In this document: positions 9,088 through 21,700 of the stretch, piece after piece
Numbering within the stretch: position 1 is the stretch's first letter
How the letters are laid out: every line of letters starts with the position of its first letter
Assembly: GCA_032718475.1 (NCBI GenBank)
Contig: JAUCBJ010001984.1
Coordinates: 1 to 57,500, forward strand
DNA length: 57,500 bases
Source of the DNA: Nemertoderma westbladi
Lineage: Eukaryota; Xenacoelomorpha; Nemertodermatida; Nemertodermatidae
Reading direction: 5' to 3'
Made by a program: the position numbers and the translations under genes
Notes under the pieces: generated by a model
Seen by the model: only the letters and a program-made list of their open reading frames with translations
Database searches by the model: none
Told to the model about the DNA's origin: nothing

Positions 9088-12000
9088 TCCCTTCCTATAG
9101 CTCACACAATATACCGCCCTCTCCCTTCCTATAACTCATACAATACACCGCCCCCTCCCTTCCTATAACTCACACAATACACCTCCCCCTCCCTTCCTAT
9201 AACTCACACAATACACCGCCCCCTCCCTTCCTATAACTCACACAATACACCTCCCCCTCCCTTCCTATAACTCACACAATACACCGCCCCCTCCCTTCCT
9301 ATAACTCACACAATATACCGCCCCCTCCCTTCCTATAACTCACACAATACACCTCCCCCTCCCTTCCTATAACTCACACAATATACCGCCCCCTCCCTTC
9401 CTATAACTCACACAATATACCGCCCCCTCCCTTCCTATAACTCATACAATATACCGCCCCCTCCTTTCCTATAACTCACACAATATACCGCCCTCTCCCT
9501 TCCTATAACTCATACAATACACCGCCCCCTCCCTTCCTATAACTCACACAATACACCTCCCCCTCCCTTCCTATAACTCACACAATACACCGCCCCCTCC
9601 CTTCCTATAACTCACACAATACACCTCCCCCTCCCTTCCTATAACTCACACAATACACCGCCCCCTCCCTTCCTATAACTCACACAATATACCGCCCCCT
9701 CCCTTCCTATAACTCACACAATACACCTCCCCCTCCCTTCCTATAACTCACACAATATACCGCCCCCTCCCTTCCTATAACTCACACAATATACCGCCCC
9801 CTCCCTTCCTATAACTCATACAATATACCGCCCCCTCCTTTCCTATAACTCACACAATATACCGCCCCCTCCCTTCCTATAACTCATACAATATACCGCC
9901 CCCTCCCTTCCTATAACTCACACAATATACCGCCCCCTCCTTTCCTATAACTCACACAATACACCGCCCCCTCCCTTCCTATAACTCACACAATACACCT
10001 CCCCCTCCCTTCCTATAACTCACACAATATACCGCCCCCTCCCTTCCTATAACTCACACAATATACCGCCCCCTCCCTTCCTATAACTCACACAATATAC
10101 CGCCCCCTCCCTTCCTATAACTCACACAATACACCTCCCCCTCCCTTCCTATAACTCACACAATATACCGCCCCCTCCCTTCCTATAACTCATACAATAT
10201 ACCGCCCCCTCCCTTCCTATAACTCACACAATATACCGCCCCCTCCCTTCCTATAACTCATACAATATACCGCCCCCTCCCTTCCTATAACTCACACAAT
10301 ATACCGCCCCCTCCTTTCCTATAACTCACACAATACACCGCCCCCTCCCTTCCTATAACTCACACAATATACCGCCCCCTCCCTTCCTATAACTCACACA
10401 ATTTACCGCCCCCTCCCTTCCTATAACTCACACAATACACCTCCCCCTCCCTTCCTATAACTCACACAATATACCGCCCCCTCCCTTCCTATAACTCACA
10501 CAATATACCGCCCCCTCCCTTCCTATAACTCACACAATATACCGCCCCCTCCCTTCCTATAACTCACACAATATACCGCCCCCTCCCTTCCTATAACTCA
10601 CACAATACACCTCCCCCTCCCTTCCTATAACTCACACAATATACCGCTCCCTCCCTTCCTATAACTTACACAATACACCTCCCCCTCCCTTCCTATAACT
10701 CACACAATACACCTCCCCCTCCCTTCCTATAACTCACACAATACACCTCCCCCTCCCTTCCTATAACTCACACAATATACCGCCCCCTCCCTTCCTATAA
10801 CTCACACAATACACCTCCCCCTCCCTTCCTATAACTCACACAATACACCTCCCCCTCCCTTCCTATAACTCACACAATATACCGCCCCCTCCCTTCCTAT
10901 AACTCACACAATACACCTCCCCCTCCCTTCCTATAACTCACACAATACACCGCCCCCTCCCTTCCTATAACTCACACAATACACCTCCCCCTCCCTTCCT
11001 ATAACTCACACAATACACCTCCCCCTCCCTTCCTATAACTCACACAATATACCGCCCCCTCCCTTCCTATAACTCACACAATATACCGCCCCCTCCCTTC
11101 CTATAACTCACACAATATACCGCCCCCTCCTTTCCTATAACTCACACAATACACCGCCCCCTCCCTTCCTATAACTCACACAATACACCTCCCCCTCCCT
11201 TCCTATAACTCACACAATATACCGCCCCCTCCTTTCCTATAACTCACACAATACACCGCCCCCTCCCTTCCTATAACTCACACAATACACCTCCCCCTCC
11301 CTTCCTATAACTCACACAATATACCGCCCCCTCCCTTCCTATAACTCACACAATATACCGCCCCCTCCCTTCCTATAACTCACACAATATACCGCCCCCT
11401 CCCTTCCTATAACTCACACAATACACCTCCCCCTCCCTTCCTATAACTCACACAATATACCGCCCCCTCCCTTCCTATAACTCATACAATATACCGCCCC
11501 CTCCCTTCCTATAACTCACACAATATACCGCCCCCTCCCTTCCTATAACTCATACAATATACCGCCCCCTCCCTTCCTATAACTCACACAATATACCGCC
11601 CCCTCCTTTCCTATAACTCACACAATACACCGCCCCCTCCCTTCCTATAACTCACACAATATACCGCCCCCTCCCTTCCTATAACTCACACAATTTACCG
11701 CCCCCTCCCTTCCTATAACTCACACAATACACCTCCCCCTCCCTTCCTATAACTCACACAATATACCGCCCCCTCCCTTCCTATAACTCACACAATATAC
11801 CGCCCCCTCCCTTCCTATAACTCACACAATATACCGCCCCCTCCCTTCCTATAACTCACACAATATACCGCCCCCTCCCTTCCTATAACTCACACAATAC
11901 ACCTCCCCCTCCCTTCCTATAACTCACACAATATACCGCTCCCTCCCTTCCTATAACTTACACAATACACCTCCCCCTCCCTTCCTATAACTCACACAAT

Positions 12001-13873
12001 ACACCTCCCCCTCCCTTCCTATAACTCACACAATACACCTCCCCCTCCCTTCCTATAACTCACACAATATACCGCCCCCTCCCTTCCTATAACTCACACA
12101 ATACACCTCCCCCTCCCTTCCTATAACTCACACAATACACCTCCCCCTCCCTTCCTATAACTCACACAATATACCGCCCCCTCCCTTCCTATAACTCACA
12201 CAATACACCTCCCCCTCCCTTCCTATAACTCACACAATACACCTCCCCCTCCCTTCCTATAACTCACACAATACACCTCCCCCTCCCTTCCTATAACTCA
12301 CACAATACACCTCCCCCTCCCTTCCTATAACTCACACAATATACCGCCCCCTCCCTTCCTATAACTCACACAATATACCGCCCCCTCCCTTCCTATAACT
12401 CACACAATACACCTCCCCCTCCCTTCCTATAACTCACACAATACACCTCCCCCTCCCTTCCTATAACTCACACAATATACCGCCCCCTCCCTTCCTATAA
12501 CTCACACAATACACATCCCCCTCCCTTCCTATAACTCACACAATACACCTCCCCCTCCCTTCCTATAACTCACACAATACACCTCCCCCTCCCTTCCTAT
12601 AACTCACACAATACACCTCCCCCTCCCTTCCTATAACTCACACAATACACCTCCCCCTCCCTTCCTATAACTCACACAATACACCTCCCCCTCCCTTCCT
12701 ATAACTCACACAATATACCGCCCCCCTCCCTTCCTATAACTCACACAATACACCTCCCCCTCCCTTCCTATAACTCACACAATATACCGCCCCCTCCATT
12801 CCTATAACTCACACAATACACCTCCCCCTCCCTTCCTATAACTCACACAATATACCGCCCCCTCCCTTCCTATAACTCATACAATATACCGCCCCCTCCC
12901 TTCCTATAACTCACACAATATACCGCCCCCTCCCTTCCTATAACTCACACAATACACCTCCCCCTCCCTTCCTATAACTCACACAATATACCGCCCCCTC
13001 CCTTCCTATAACTCACACAATATACCGCCCCCTCCCTTCCTATAACTCATACAATATACCGCCCCCTCCCTTCCTATAACTCACACAATATACCGCCCCC
13101 TCCCTTCCTATAACTCACACAATACACCTCCCCCTCCCTTCCTATAACTCACACAATACACCTCCCCCTCCCTTCCTATAACTCACACAATATACCGCCC
13201 CCTCCCTTCCTATAACTCACACAATACACCTCCCCCTCCCTTCCTATAACTCACACAATATACCGCCCCCTCCCTTCCTATAACTCACACAATACACCTC
13301 CCCCTCCCTTCCTATAACTCACACAATATACCGCCCCCTCCCTTCCTATAACTCACACAATACACCTCCCCCTCCCTTCCTATAACTCACACAATATACC
13401 GCCCCCTCCCTTCCTATAACTCATACAATATACCGCCCCCTCCTTTCCTATAACTCACACAATATACCGCCCCATCCCTTCCTATAACTCACACAATACA
13501 CCTCCCCCTCCCTTCCTATAACTCACACAATATACCGCCCCCTCCCTTCCTATAACTCACACAATATACCGCCCCCTCCCTTCCTATAACTCACACAATA
13601 CACCGCCCCCTCCCTTCCTATAACTCACACAATACACCTCCCCCTCCCTTCCTATAACTCACACAATACACCTCCCCCTCCCTTCCTATAACTCACACAA
13701 TATACCGCCCCCTCCCTTCCTATAACTCACACAATACACCGCCCCCTCCCTTCCTATAACTCACACAATACACCTCCCCCTCCCTTCCTATAACTCACAC
13801 AATACACCTCCCCCTCCCTTCCTATAACTCACACAATACACCTCCCCCTCCCTTCCTATAACTCACACAATAT
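9088..13873. repeat. 34-bp minisatellite, about 141 tandem units
   Basis: The unit reads CTCACACAATATACCGCCCC plus CTCCCTTCCTATAA, 34 bp, with almost no length change (one unit near 12720 has an extra C). Units differ mainly at one site: TATACCGCC against TACACCTCC or TACACCGCC, plus CTCATACA and CTCCTTTCC variants. Rare variants recur at fixed distances: ATTTACCG at 10401 and 11693 and CCGCTCCC at 10641 and 11933 are both 1,292 bp apart (38 units); CCGCCCTCTCCC recurs 374 bp apart (11 units) near 9111 and 9485. The array therefore grew by block duplication. It starts 136 bp after the WIPI2-like stop. The G-rich strand of every unit carries GGAAGGGAGGGGG. Confidence 0.97.
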
Positions 13874-13909
13874 TCCCCACCCTCATTCTTTGACTCTCAA
13901 TATACAATA

Positions 13910-13929
13910 CCCCCCCCCCCCCCCCCCCC
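13910..13929. repeat. Poly-C tract bordering the minisatellite (right)
   Basis: Twenty consecutive C about 40 bp after the last recognisable unit. It mirrors the tract at 9071-9087. Confidence 0.9.
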
Positions 13930-14840
13930 GTCCTATATAACGCAATCCTCTGCAATCCACTCAGAGAATCTTCAATCAAAATTGATTATTCTAGAATCCC
14001 CTCCCTGGGACCGCCAATTGGATTAAACTGGGCATTTATTCCTATAGAACGATCAGTGAATTGAATAGTAACGGTACATTCATTAACTTTACGATGGTGC
14101 TTTGTTGGTCAGTTTGTGGATATTTAAAATTCTTGTACAATTTTGTGGAATAAAACACGCAGAGTATTTGTTAATAAGTTATCTATAATAAATTATTCGT
14201 ATCGTCTATGTATTTATTTAGATGTCCGGTATATATTTATTATAATAAATATTGTTTAGAACGTCGCGCAATAATTAATAGGTACCTATTCTTTTTCCAT
14301 CTCCAACTTTTGTTCTGTTAATTTATATTTATCTTTTAAATCAAACAATAATTTATTCACCATTATTTTATTTATAATCACAATTGAATTCTATAAGTTT
14401 TCTTGGTTAAGATTATTCACTTATTTTAATCTAGTTTGTTCGTAAGCTAGGGTCCCAAGAGAAGTGGGAGTCCCTATAAAAACCTTTGTTAAGATTGTTT
14501 ATATGTGTCACCAAAGAGGCTCGACCCTTCCGCGGACCATTATGCTGACGTCTCTTATCCTAGATTTTGCTGGTGATGTGACCGATTCGAGATATTCAAA
14601 ACTCCCGCATAAGAATTTCGCTAACAATAATATTTTATTTATTTATTTATTAGTCAAACAATAAATAAAAGTCTTACCGGTTGATTTGATATATGATTGT
14701 CCTAACTTCCCACTGCACAATATTCTGCATACATTGCTAGAGTTGAATAAGCTAATCGTGACTTTTCTCTTCCACCCATGATGTCTCTACTTACTTACCT
14801 GTCTTACCTCCAAATATAATAAATAGAACATCGTATCCAG
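13930..14840. other. Intergenic, nothing recognised
   Basis: AT-rich sequence without a convincing exon, repeat or hairpin. Confidence 0.5.
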
Positions 14841-16420
14841 ATTACTACTACTACTACTACTACTAGGATCGAAATGCTGCTTTGCAGCTGCATTTTTAAG
14901 AATGCTGTGCCGGCTTGTCGACAAAATTGCGCCGACACAACTACCTATCACCCATGACATTTGCTAGATCATCCGCATCTTCAAGGCCAGTGTCCTTTAA
15001 GATGCGTCTCAAGAAAGTCATGGGCTGTCCACCATGCATATTCACTCCATGAGGCTGCCAAAGTACAAGATTATGCACTGGCTGGTCCTCACGGCGAAAG
15101 CAATGTCCTGCAAAGCGGGGGCGGCTTTGTTCTAATGTCAAGCTTGGGCGAATCAATGAGACACCTCCAATGTTATATAGTGTCTGGTTGGAGATGTGTG
15201 CATTGTACTTGACACTGTGAACCCGACGTAACTCGACGTATAAATCTTGTGAATGTGCCATCCAGAGATTTGGTGTCCTCAGCAGTTAGAGCCCAGCATG
15301 GACTCCCATAGAGGAGTACTGGAACTACTGCTGCTCTAAATAATCGGACCTTAAGATTCCGATGAATTCTATGTGACTTCCAAATCCTGGAAAGCCTATT
15401 CAAGGCTGCCCATGCCTTTCCCTTACGTGTTGAAGGTCCTCACCTGACTTCCGGATCCATGATCCCAGGTAACAGAAGTCGGCCACATGCTCAAGCATAC
15501 CATCCTTTGAGCTTATGCTCATCCGGTCAGAGACTTGCTGAGGACTTTCAAAGTTAACTGTCAAAATTTTGGTCTTTTTGGAGTTAATAAAAAGACCAAC
15601 ACTAGAAGCAGCCTGTTCTAATGAGCTGAGGAGCCGTTGGGCTCCCTCTAGTGATTCTGAGAGTACTCCTAAGTCATCAGCAAAGTCTAGATCAGTTAGG
15701 TACTTGGCAGGATTTCCTCGACTTCTGGAGCCAGTAGGTGGAGTTACCATCACCCCATCATCTATGATGATCTAGACATGCGTAGAACATAGTCAACCAC
15801 AATTATGAACAAGAATGGCGCAAGTGTGTCTCCTTGGAGGACGCCCCATAATACTTCAAATGGTTCTGTGTCACCATCAGCAGTAGACAGAAATGTTGTC
15901 GAACCATCGTATACTGATCTGATTGCTGCAATAATTTCATCAGGAATCCCATATAATGAAAGTATGCTGAACATACGTGAGCGAGAGACTGAATCAAAGG
16001 CCTTGAAGAAGTCAACAAAGATAACAGCCAGACGCCTGTCTTTCTTTTTTTTTATCCTTCTAAGTGCCAAAATGGGCTCCATGAACCCACGACCTTTACG
16101 GAACAGATTTCCACGGAGCAGACTCTCAATGGGATCCTGATGCGATTTAATAGAATTCTATTGTATAGCTTTGCAGCAATCGAGATCAATGAGATTTCCC
16201 GAAAAGAACCATAGAGTGTTAGGTTGCCCTTCTTGGGAACTGGCACCAACTTATTTGTTTTCATTTCTTGTGGGACTCTTGTTGTTCTGTACATGTCTAC
16301 TATGATGGGATAGATGAGCTTTAAACACTCAGGTATTTTAAGGACATCAGGGGACGCAATCTACTCCACTGCTACGATTGGTCTTAATGCTCTTTGCAGC
16401 AGCCTTCACTTCTGCAAAGA
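14841..16420 (-). mobile_element. 5'-truncated LINE fragment, frameshifted
   Basis: The minus strand matches about the last 1.58 kb of the LINE at 49873-52891. It starts at the left with a (TAC)n tract, which is the (GTA)n tail of the LINE read backwards, followed by TAGGATCG. Recognisable pieces include VIFVDFFKAFDSVSRSRMF, DLDFADDLGVLSESLEG and LLYGSPCWALTAEDTKSLDG. The right end stops near the codons matching FAEVKAAAKSIK. Small deletions (for example around 15755-15785) and stops break the frame, so it is dead. Confidence 0.9.
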
Positions 16421-18305
16421 AGCACTTCTGCGCTACTTCAATAATTTTTTGCAAAATTTTTTCTAATTCATCTAGAGCAGATTTTTATCAAGATTCCAAA
16501 TTTGAAAACCGTGTAGCAAGTCTGTCTCTCAAAATATAACCGACAGCCAAATTGACAATTTGGAAGTCATCAAATGTTAAAATTGACACTCGAAATGAAT
16601 TCTGCACCCAGGAAAACTTTTAGCTAGATGTTGTGCCTTTTTCTTATATTTGACAGACAGGTAGTCATATAGACAGAAAGACCGACAGACAGACATGCAG
16701 ACAAACTAGATTTCATTAAAAGTGAAAACTCACCTCAGAAATGAAGTCATCGACAAGTAAAACCCCCTTAATTAATTAATTTAATTAAATTAATTAATTT
16801 GGTAATAAAATTGGAAATAATCAATATCTAAAACTGTTGACCAATTCTTTTATTCAACACTATATCCTAATTATACTGTATATACTGTATATGTATATAT
16901 ATATAATGTATATATTGTTATACTGTGTAGTTATATAACTAATGTTTGTAGGAAGAGTAGTGTTTTTAGTAATAGTAATAATTTATGCTAATAAATAGCA
17001 CTAAATTATTATAACTATAATACAAAAAAAAATTTGTAACAATGTTTGCTTCTGTTATCGATTGATCCTTATACCAAAAATTATTTATTTTAGACAAAGT
17101 GTTGCCCTACTATATATAGGTTTTCATTGACTGTGTAAAAATAACGCCCTCCCCTCTTAACATTATATTACCAGTCCTGCCATGCAATGTGTGTGTTACA
17201 ATGTGATCTCAACGATAATTTTTTTAGACCTAGCTTTTATAATGTGCATAAGCCCGGTGGGTTAATTTAATATCAGGAATCTTTTACTATATTGACATCG
17301 TGCCAGTCTAACTGGTTTTACGTTAATAAATAAATGAACACAATCAGAGCCACATTAGTTAAGTTTTTAGCCCGAACTCCAGAACACGATAATTGGCAAC
17401 TGATGATGCGGTTGGTAATTTGGTCTATTTTTCCCAATGCTGCATGTGCAATTATTTAATTAAATTCATCAATAGACCAATTCCTCCATTACCACTGTTA
17501 TATGATGAGGCGAGGGCAAGTCGCCAACCAGCACTCATATCCTTAGTTAGACCCTCTCGATATTAACATCCCGGCATGTTGCGGAATTTCACTTTGCTTT
17601 GTTAAGGGCTTTGCTAAGGCATGTTGAAATTTTGGGATAAAAATAACATTCATGAATTTATTCAGCTGTATATTAGCATCTAATAACATCACTAAATATT
17701 ACACAATGGTAATGGATACATAAGCCCATTAACTATATAAATTGATAATTATACAAGAATTGGGGTTTGATGAATTAGAGAAGATGCAACTTGTAATTAA
17801 ATGATATGAACTGGAAATAGGTTATTCAACTTCAGACTACCTTTTCGATAGAATAGACTAAATGAGCAAGTAAGAGTCAGGCGAATGTGTATGAACTGGT
17901 TAGCGCTACTGACAAGCTAATAGGCCGAAACTGTAGAACGCTGGTTCAAACCCCAGAAGCATCACTCCACAATTTGAACAATACAACCCGTTATATTAAT
18001 TAGAATAGGCCTTCATAATAAGTACATACCGGTACGTATTAAGTAAATAAATTTAGCTGAAAAATTAGCTTTATATTTAACGATACAAGGGTTCTGTTTT
18101 AATTCTATTTATTTTGTTTTAACTTAACTTTCAGTAGAAGCCATCACTATTCTCTCTGAATTTAAGAAAGCCAAGCAATTTCATTATACAGAAGGAAGTG
18201 AATAGTATTAAATTCCGTATCACTTTAAGTTATTCAGATGAATTGGAGCATTCTTTAAAAATTGTGTCGGTAAAAACCTAGTTAAACTAGAAAAAACGTT
18301 TTATG
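16421..18305. other. Intergenic/3' flank of the LRR gene
   Basis: No exon is seen. It holds a GACA-rich patch (about 16655-16705), an AT palindrome (about 16768-16800), a TATA microsatellite (about 16875-16920), an inverted repeat pair GGTAATTTGGTCTATT / AATAGACCAATTCCTCC around 17414-17495, and the tRNA-like stretch listed separately. Confidence 0.5.
17890..17965 (+). repeat. tRNA-like (possible SINE head) with B-box
   Basis: GGTTCAAACCCC at 17943-17954 is a perfect RNA polymerase III B-box and T-arm, and GGTTAGCGC about 45 bp upstream resembles the D-arm end of an A-box. The acceptor and anticodon stems do not fold well, so this is at most a decayed tRNA or a tRNA-derived SINE head. Confidence 0.3.
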
Positions 18306-18443
18306 TTGACCGAAATTAAGATATTCTGCCATTGAGTTTTATACACTCATTGGAATTTATGCACTCACTTCGCTCGTGGTAAAAATATAGAAAATCCTGA
18401 AAAACTCAATAATACTGAGACAGAATAATGGAATTTCGGTCAA
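18306..18443. mobile_element. 138-bp hairpin element (MITE-like)
   Basis: The left end TTGACCGAAATTAAGATATTCTG pairs imperfectly with the right end CAGAATAATGGAATTTCGGTCAA, and further inner complementarity exists (GAGTTTTA... against ...AAAACTC). The size and the terminal inverted repeats suggest a small non-autonomous DNA element. No clear target duplication was found. Confidence 0.5.
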
Positions 18444-18604
18444 TTAAAAATAGACAAAAGTGTTTCCTTCCGAAACCTTTTTTAACGAATTACCTATCCG
18501 CAGGGCGGACACATAATTACAGTCCCTGTAACTTGCGTGTGTAATACTATACGATTATATTGGAATTGTAGTATCGAATTTCAATGTCTGGAAGTTAGTT
18601 GGAA

Positions 18605-18768
18605 TTAGTCTCGGAATTGTGAACAATCTGGCCTTCCGCATATCGCCCGGTATAAGGGAGCTGGTTGATTGTGTAACCCGACAGAAGTAACCAGACTCAA
18701 CTCGCTCGTGAAGTGGGTGAAGAAAACACGCCAACACCGATGGCATTCTTTGCCGCGGCACAGCATAT
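18605..18768 (-). CDS. LRR gene exon 4 (terminal, Cys-rich tail)
   Basis: Starts after TTTTTATCGCAG and ends at TAA (18607-18605). It encodes MLCRGKECHRCWRVFFTHF and GLHNQPAPLYRAICGRPDCS. The cysteine pattern and NQPAPLYRAIC look like a folded, conserved tail rather than random sequence. Confidence 0.82.
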
Positions 18769-21700
18769 CTGCGATAAAAATTGTGTTAAATTATATTAAT
18801 GGATTGTAGTCTGTTGTAGGGCATCTTATTATTCCTAAAGAGGTGCAGATTGTTTATTTAACATACCGGTACTGTGCAATGCTGTAATGTCCTCAAAAGT
18901 TGTAAAGTGCTAAATAACAACTCGATGTTAATACTAACGGCGGTTTACTATTTTCAGTATTACTTTACGTGTACATATATGTACACGTAAAGTAATACTG
19001 AAAATAGTAAACCGCCGTTAGTATTAACATCGAGTTGTTATTTAGCACTTTACAACTTTTGAGGACATTACAGCATTGTATTGGCCTGTATATTTAGTAT
19101 TGTATTTGGTGTTATCCGTTAAGTAATGTCCCCTTAGTGGACATTACTTAACGCCGCCATTGGCTACCACGTAAACAATAGGTGGAAATTTGCCTGACAG
19201 CCAGATAGGCCTACTGCATTACATACCGGTAGGTGGGGTATAACTATTAATAACCAGTAGGGCCTAGCTATATTATTAAAACATGGCTTCAAACGCCACC
19301 ATAAATATAAGCTAACTTATTTATAACATAATTTATGTCATTTTTACATTTATTTATAAAGCAACTAATATAATTTGTGCAGTTTCTATCACTTATAATA
19401 TATGTACAATCATTTCGTAATGTTACAATTTTGGAATAAAACTACATACATACTTGTTGCAAAGTACTTTACAGTGTTCTGATCCTCGTGGCTTTATTTT
19501 CACTCACTCACTAACATTCGTTCGTGTAACAAAGCCACTCAGATCATCACACTGTAAAGTGCTACTTTACACACAAGTATGTAAAATACGTAGTTATTAC
19601 TGTGAAAAGTTTTATCTATGATGAAATGAATATATAAATTTAACAACAAGGTAGGGGGGGGGGGGGGGGGGTGGGGGTGACGCTAGAAAAATAGGCTCAC
19701 GGGGGAAAGTGGAAAGAAATATATATTGTACAGTATGATAATGTACACTAGTTATTAATAATGTTAGGCATAACGATAATGTTAGGTTATAATGTATGTA
19801 GGCCCTTATACTTTCTATTTAAATATAATTATGTTACTCACCAAATAAATAACGCGGAATTGATTTGCTATCGAAAGGCATATTGTAGTCACATATAGTC
19901 TGAGCTGAGAGTTCTACCAGGGTGGATACCATAGGCGTTACTTTGTTAATGTACATTTCTGGGTTATTCGTAAACTCGTTCATAGTACCTATAAGAAGAG
20001 AAAAGTTGAACAATTTATAATTATATAGGTCACTAACATATTGAAAGATAATAGGTTTATATCGTTTATTCCTATAGGATTAGTTTACTCCTATAGACTG
20101 GGTCTACCAAACTCCCCACTCAACAGGGAATATGATATACAATACTGTATGTAGTATGCCCCCTATATGGGTTGCTCACATAATAGGTAGGGCCTATATA
20201 ATAATGTTTCATTGATATAATACTGTATAGGTTCACATATACTGTAGTATAACTTTATTTACATTTTAAAATTCTTTAATCTTTAATAGGGTTATTCACG
20301 TAATACATTTACTCACATATATTTATTTGTCCAGATATTTATTATTTTATATATTTTGTTTATTCATGTCATGTAAAATATGTAACTTACACTTACACAT
20401 ACGTGTAAAATAGGTTTAATAACGTATAATTCGTTTGCAACCGGTGGAATAAGATGACGTTATATCATTGGCTAACTTACAATGAGTAATAATAGGTTTA
20501 CTGTTATTTATAATTATTGGTTTACTCATAAATAGAATACAATAGGGTTACACCACACCCATAAAATTTAATTACTACCATTTACTTACATAAGATTTAC
20601 TAAGATTTCGATTTGCTTAGGTTTTACTCACAATAGACGGAAGTTTGTTTGAGTTTCACAACCGATTTAGGAAGATGACACAATCGGTTGTTAGTAACGT
20701 CAAGTCGTTTGAGTTGAAACAAGAAACCAATTCGCGCAGGGAGATATTGCAACCTGATAATAACAATATTTCAATTCAATAAATGTAATGTGTTAATATT
20801 AAAAATTAGATCTACGAGAAAATATATCCCATTTAAAATGTGAATTAGCCCAAATGAACAGTATTGACACAAAACCTGATTTTACGGTACACTGGCAAAG
20901 TAACATTTATGGAGACATATTTTCAAACATTTGTGAAATAAATAAATAATAAATAAAAAAAAACTAAGAATAAAGGCTGAACAATGTGTTTTAAAAATTG
21001 CATGCAATATCAATCCGCATTGAAAAACAAGGTAAGGCGTGGAGAGGGTTGTTGAAGATAGTGTCTAAGAATAATGCATCGGTGCTAGCAGAGTAGACGC
21101 TTCATAGTTGCCCCGGAAAATGTTTTTAATACATAACAATTTAAATTAAAGACATTAAATAAAGGAATCTAAATTAAAAAACATCCGATAGATAGTTCAA
21201 TCAAAATTTAACGAACAATAAGTTTCAATTTCGGTAGGACCCAGAACGCACTCTTATTATAGTACGAGCAATAATCATACATAATTTAAATAAAACAAAA
21301 AGTCGTTAGGGCGCAAAAATACACTTTAACTACATTGAAATATACAGTATAATAATTGTATTATAATATTATATAGAAGTAGGCCTAGCTCATGAATCAG
21401 GTCAGGTCAGGTATTCTAGGTCATTGATCAAGAAAACTTGCCACCTCCATGCAGCATAAAGGAGGTGCCACCTGTAGCTGCATAGACCCTCTTACTAGGG
21501 CAAATCTGGTCCTGTAACTAGGACCCCCTTCGTTCTGGGATAAGGACGCCCTTGGTCCTGGATTAAGGACCCATATACTTGGCTGCAGGGGTATATGGCC
21601 TGACCAGGCAGATGGTGATCTACCAATGGCTGGTTAGGAGTAGAGTGTTCTCATTTCCACTCTGAGAGCACTTCACTGCGACCTGCACCTGGCAGCAAGG

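Noticed and set aside
9088-13873. CRISPR-like array of regular short repeats
   Set aside because: The 34-bp units are directly contiguous with no unique spacers, and the DNA is eukaryotic; it is a minisatellite.
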